Shown: positions 5,079 through 6,138 of the stretch, in pieces | Position numbering within the stretch: position 1 is the first letter of the stretch | Layout of the letters: every line of letters begins with the position of its first letter | NCBI GenBank assembly: GCA_905236975.1 | Contig: CAJOQU010000052.1 | Coordinates: forward strand, 1 to 6,138 | Length of the DNA stretch: 6,138 nucleotides | Source: an uncultured Clostridia bacterium | GTDB taxonomy: Bacteria; Bacillota; Clostridia; Oscillospirales; Acutalibacteraceae | Direction of reading: 5' to 3' | Made by a program: the position numbers and the translations under genes | The notes under the pieces: generated by a model | Seen by the model: only the letters and a program-made list of their open reading frames with translations | Told to the model about the DNA's origin: nothing | The model's database searches: none

Positions 5079-6059
5079 ATGTTTTCTACTGTCGGTTGGC
5101 CCATGTGGGCATTGCTGATTTTGTTTGTTTGCGGATTGATTATTATTATCAAGGGCGGCGATTTTTTTGTAGACGCCGCCACCTGGATGGCCGAGGTATC
5201 GGGCATTCCGCATTTTGTGATCGGGGCGACGGTTGTAAGCCTTGCCACCACCCTGCCGGAGCTGATCGTTTCTTGCCTGGGAGCGGCAAGGGGCTCTAAC
5301 GCCATCGCCATCGGCAACGCGGTCGGCTCGGTCACCGCCAACACGGGGCTGATTATGGCCATCTCGATCCTTTGCGTTCCCGCCGTGATCAAACGCCGCC
5401 AATACGCCTTTAAATCCATTTTATTGATCGCGGCCACCGCTGTTTTGTATCTTTCTTCTTTCGGCAATCACTTTTCGGTCATCGGCAGCGTGGTGCTGCT
5501 GCTTGTCTTTGCGGTGTCGATGTACGAAAGCATCCAAAGTGCCAAAACGGAATCGCAGAGCGGCGAGAAAAAGACGTTCGAGAAAAAAGAGCTGCCGCAA
5601 AATATCATCAAATTTTTGTTTGGCGCGGCGGGCATTGCCGTGGGAGCGGACTTTTTGGTGACCTCCGCAACCGAGATCGCCCGCACCAGCGGCATATCCG
5701 AAGCGGTCATCTCGGCGACCATCGTGGCCATCGGCACCTCGTTGCCGGAGCTTGTTACCACCATCACCGCCATTGTTAAAAAGCAATCCTCCCTTTCGGT
5801 TGGCAATATTATCGGCGCAAACTTAATTGATATTGCCATTATCCTGCCCATATGCTCGTTTGTGTCGGGCGGCAGGCTGGTGGCTCTGCCACAAAATCTT
5901 TGGATCGATATTCCGGTTTGCCTGTTTATTTTACTGGTTGCCATTGTCCCCATGCTGATCAAAGAAAAGTTCACACGGATACAGGGCGCCGCACTGTTGG
6001 CGTTTTATATCGCTTATGTGGTGGTCATTTGCCTTTTCAATCCCTTCCCGGCGGGGTAA
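5079..6059 (+). CDS. CaCA-family cation antiporter (Na+/Ca2+ exchanger-like)
   Basis: Integral membrane antiporter of the Ca2+:cation superfamily (YrbG/NCX type), which exchanges Ca2+ or a related cation for Na+ or H+ across the cytoplasmic membrane. The ion pair is not determined. The 326-residue protein has the usual length and two inverted halves of about five helices each, joined by a charged loop (about 149-175). Alpha-1 repeat: GATVVSLATTLPELIVS (49-65) with E61, then GNAVGS (79-84). Alpha-2 repeat: ATIVAIGTSLPELVTT (213-228) with E224, then GNIIGANLID (242-251). E61 and E224 match the ion-binding glutamates of the family. In the second-motif positions N88 aligns with D251, the same Asn/Asp asymmetry I recall for the archaeal exchanger NCX_Mj. 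It begins 55 nt after the SDR gene. No terminator is visible after its stop. It looks intact. Confidence 0.94.
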   Translation: MFSTVGWPMWALLILFVCGLIIIIKGGDFFVDAATWMAEVSGIPHFVIGATVVSLATTLPELIVSCLGAARGSNAIAIGNAVGSVTANTGLIMAISILCVPAVIKRRQYAFKSILLIAATAVLYLSSFGNHFSVIGSVVLLLVFAVSMYESIQSAKTESQSGEKKTFEKKELPQNIIKFLFGAAGIAVGADFLVTSATEIARTSGISEAVISATIVAIGTSLPELVTTITAIVKKQSSLSVGNIIGANLIDIAIILPICSFVSGGRLVALPQNLWIDIPVCLFILLVAIVPMLIKEKFTRIQGAALLAFYIAYVVVICLFNPFPAG

Positions 6060-6092
6060 AAAATGTATAGAATAAAAAAGCTGTTTTCAAAA

Positions 6093-6101
6093 TGGTATGA
6101 T
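6093..6101 (+). promoter_or_regulatory. Candidate extended -10 promoter for the next gene
   Basis: TGG followed by TATGAT (6096-6101) fits the extended -10 form TGnTATAAT with one mismatch. The matching -35 position (6073-6078, TAAAAA) is poor. Transcription would start near 6108, about 30 nt before the presumed ATG at the window end. The call rests on one motif in AT-rich DNA. Confidence 0.4.
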
Positions 6102-6121
6102 ATCTCCAATTTTTATTTTTG

Positions 6122-6138
6122 AAAGGATGAACCAAAAT
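6122..6138 (+). promoter_or_regulatory. Ribosome binding site and first bases of a truncated next gene
   Basis: AAAGGATG (6122-6129) is a good Shine-Dalgarno. The window ends in AT at 6137-6138, which would begin an ATG if the next base is G, at a spacing of about 9-10 nt from AAAGGA. The ATG inside the motif (6127-6129) is too close to AAAGG to be the likely start. Nothing can be said about the product. Confidence 0.5.

Overview
The window looks like chromosomal DNA from a low-to-mid G+C Gram-positive bacterium, most likely a clostridial Firmicute and perhaps of the Oscillospirales/Ruminococcaceae type. The evidence is the presence of a membrane-anchored RNase Y (rny), strong AGGAGG-type Shine-Dalgarno sites, canonical sigma-A promoters with 17-bp spacers, and protein sequences of that flavour. 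The lineage assignment is an inference from general resemblance; no search was run. There is no sign of phage, transposon, CRISPR or plasmid genes.

Left part, minus strand (about 124-4123). Reading in the direction of transcription, rny starts at 3864 behind an unusually long leader of about 220 nt and ends at 2314 in a clear intrinsic terminator (2261-2289). A separate unit follows: a consensus promoter (2153-2181) drives greA (start 2117) and then lysS (start 1611), 32 nt apart with a small GC hairpin between them. These three genes are informational housekeeping functions: mRNA decay, rescue of backtracked RNA polymerase, and charging of tRNA-Lys. No intrinsic terminator is visible after lysS. 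The first 123 bases hold no gene, but do hold three GGYGTAA direct repeats.

Centre (3865-4264). This 400-bp non-coding stretch carries two divergent promoters, one for rny (minus, -35 at 4118-4123) and one for the plus-strand genes (-35 at 4196-4201). Four hairpins lie in a row in the rny leader, the last ending just upstream of the rny Shine-Dalgarno site. This structured leader is the most interesting part of the window, because an RNase gene with a long folded 5' UTR invites the idea of self-regulation, as is known for E. coli RNase E.

Right part, plus strand (4265-6059). A classical short-chain dehydrogenase/reductase of unknown substrate is followed after 55 nt by a complete CaCA-family cation antiporter. 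They probably share the promoter at 4196-4224. The last 79 bases carry a candidate extended -10 promoter and a ribosome binding site for a gene whose ATG appears to begin at the final two bases.
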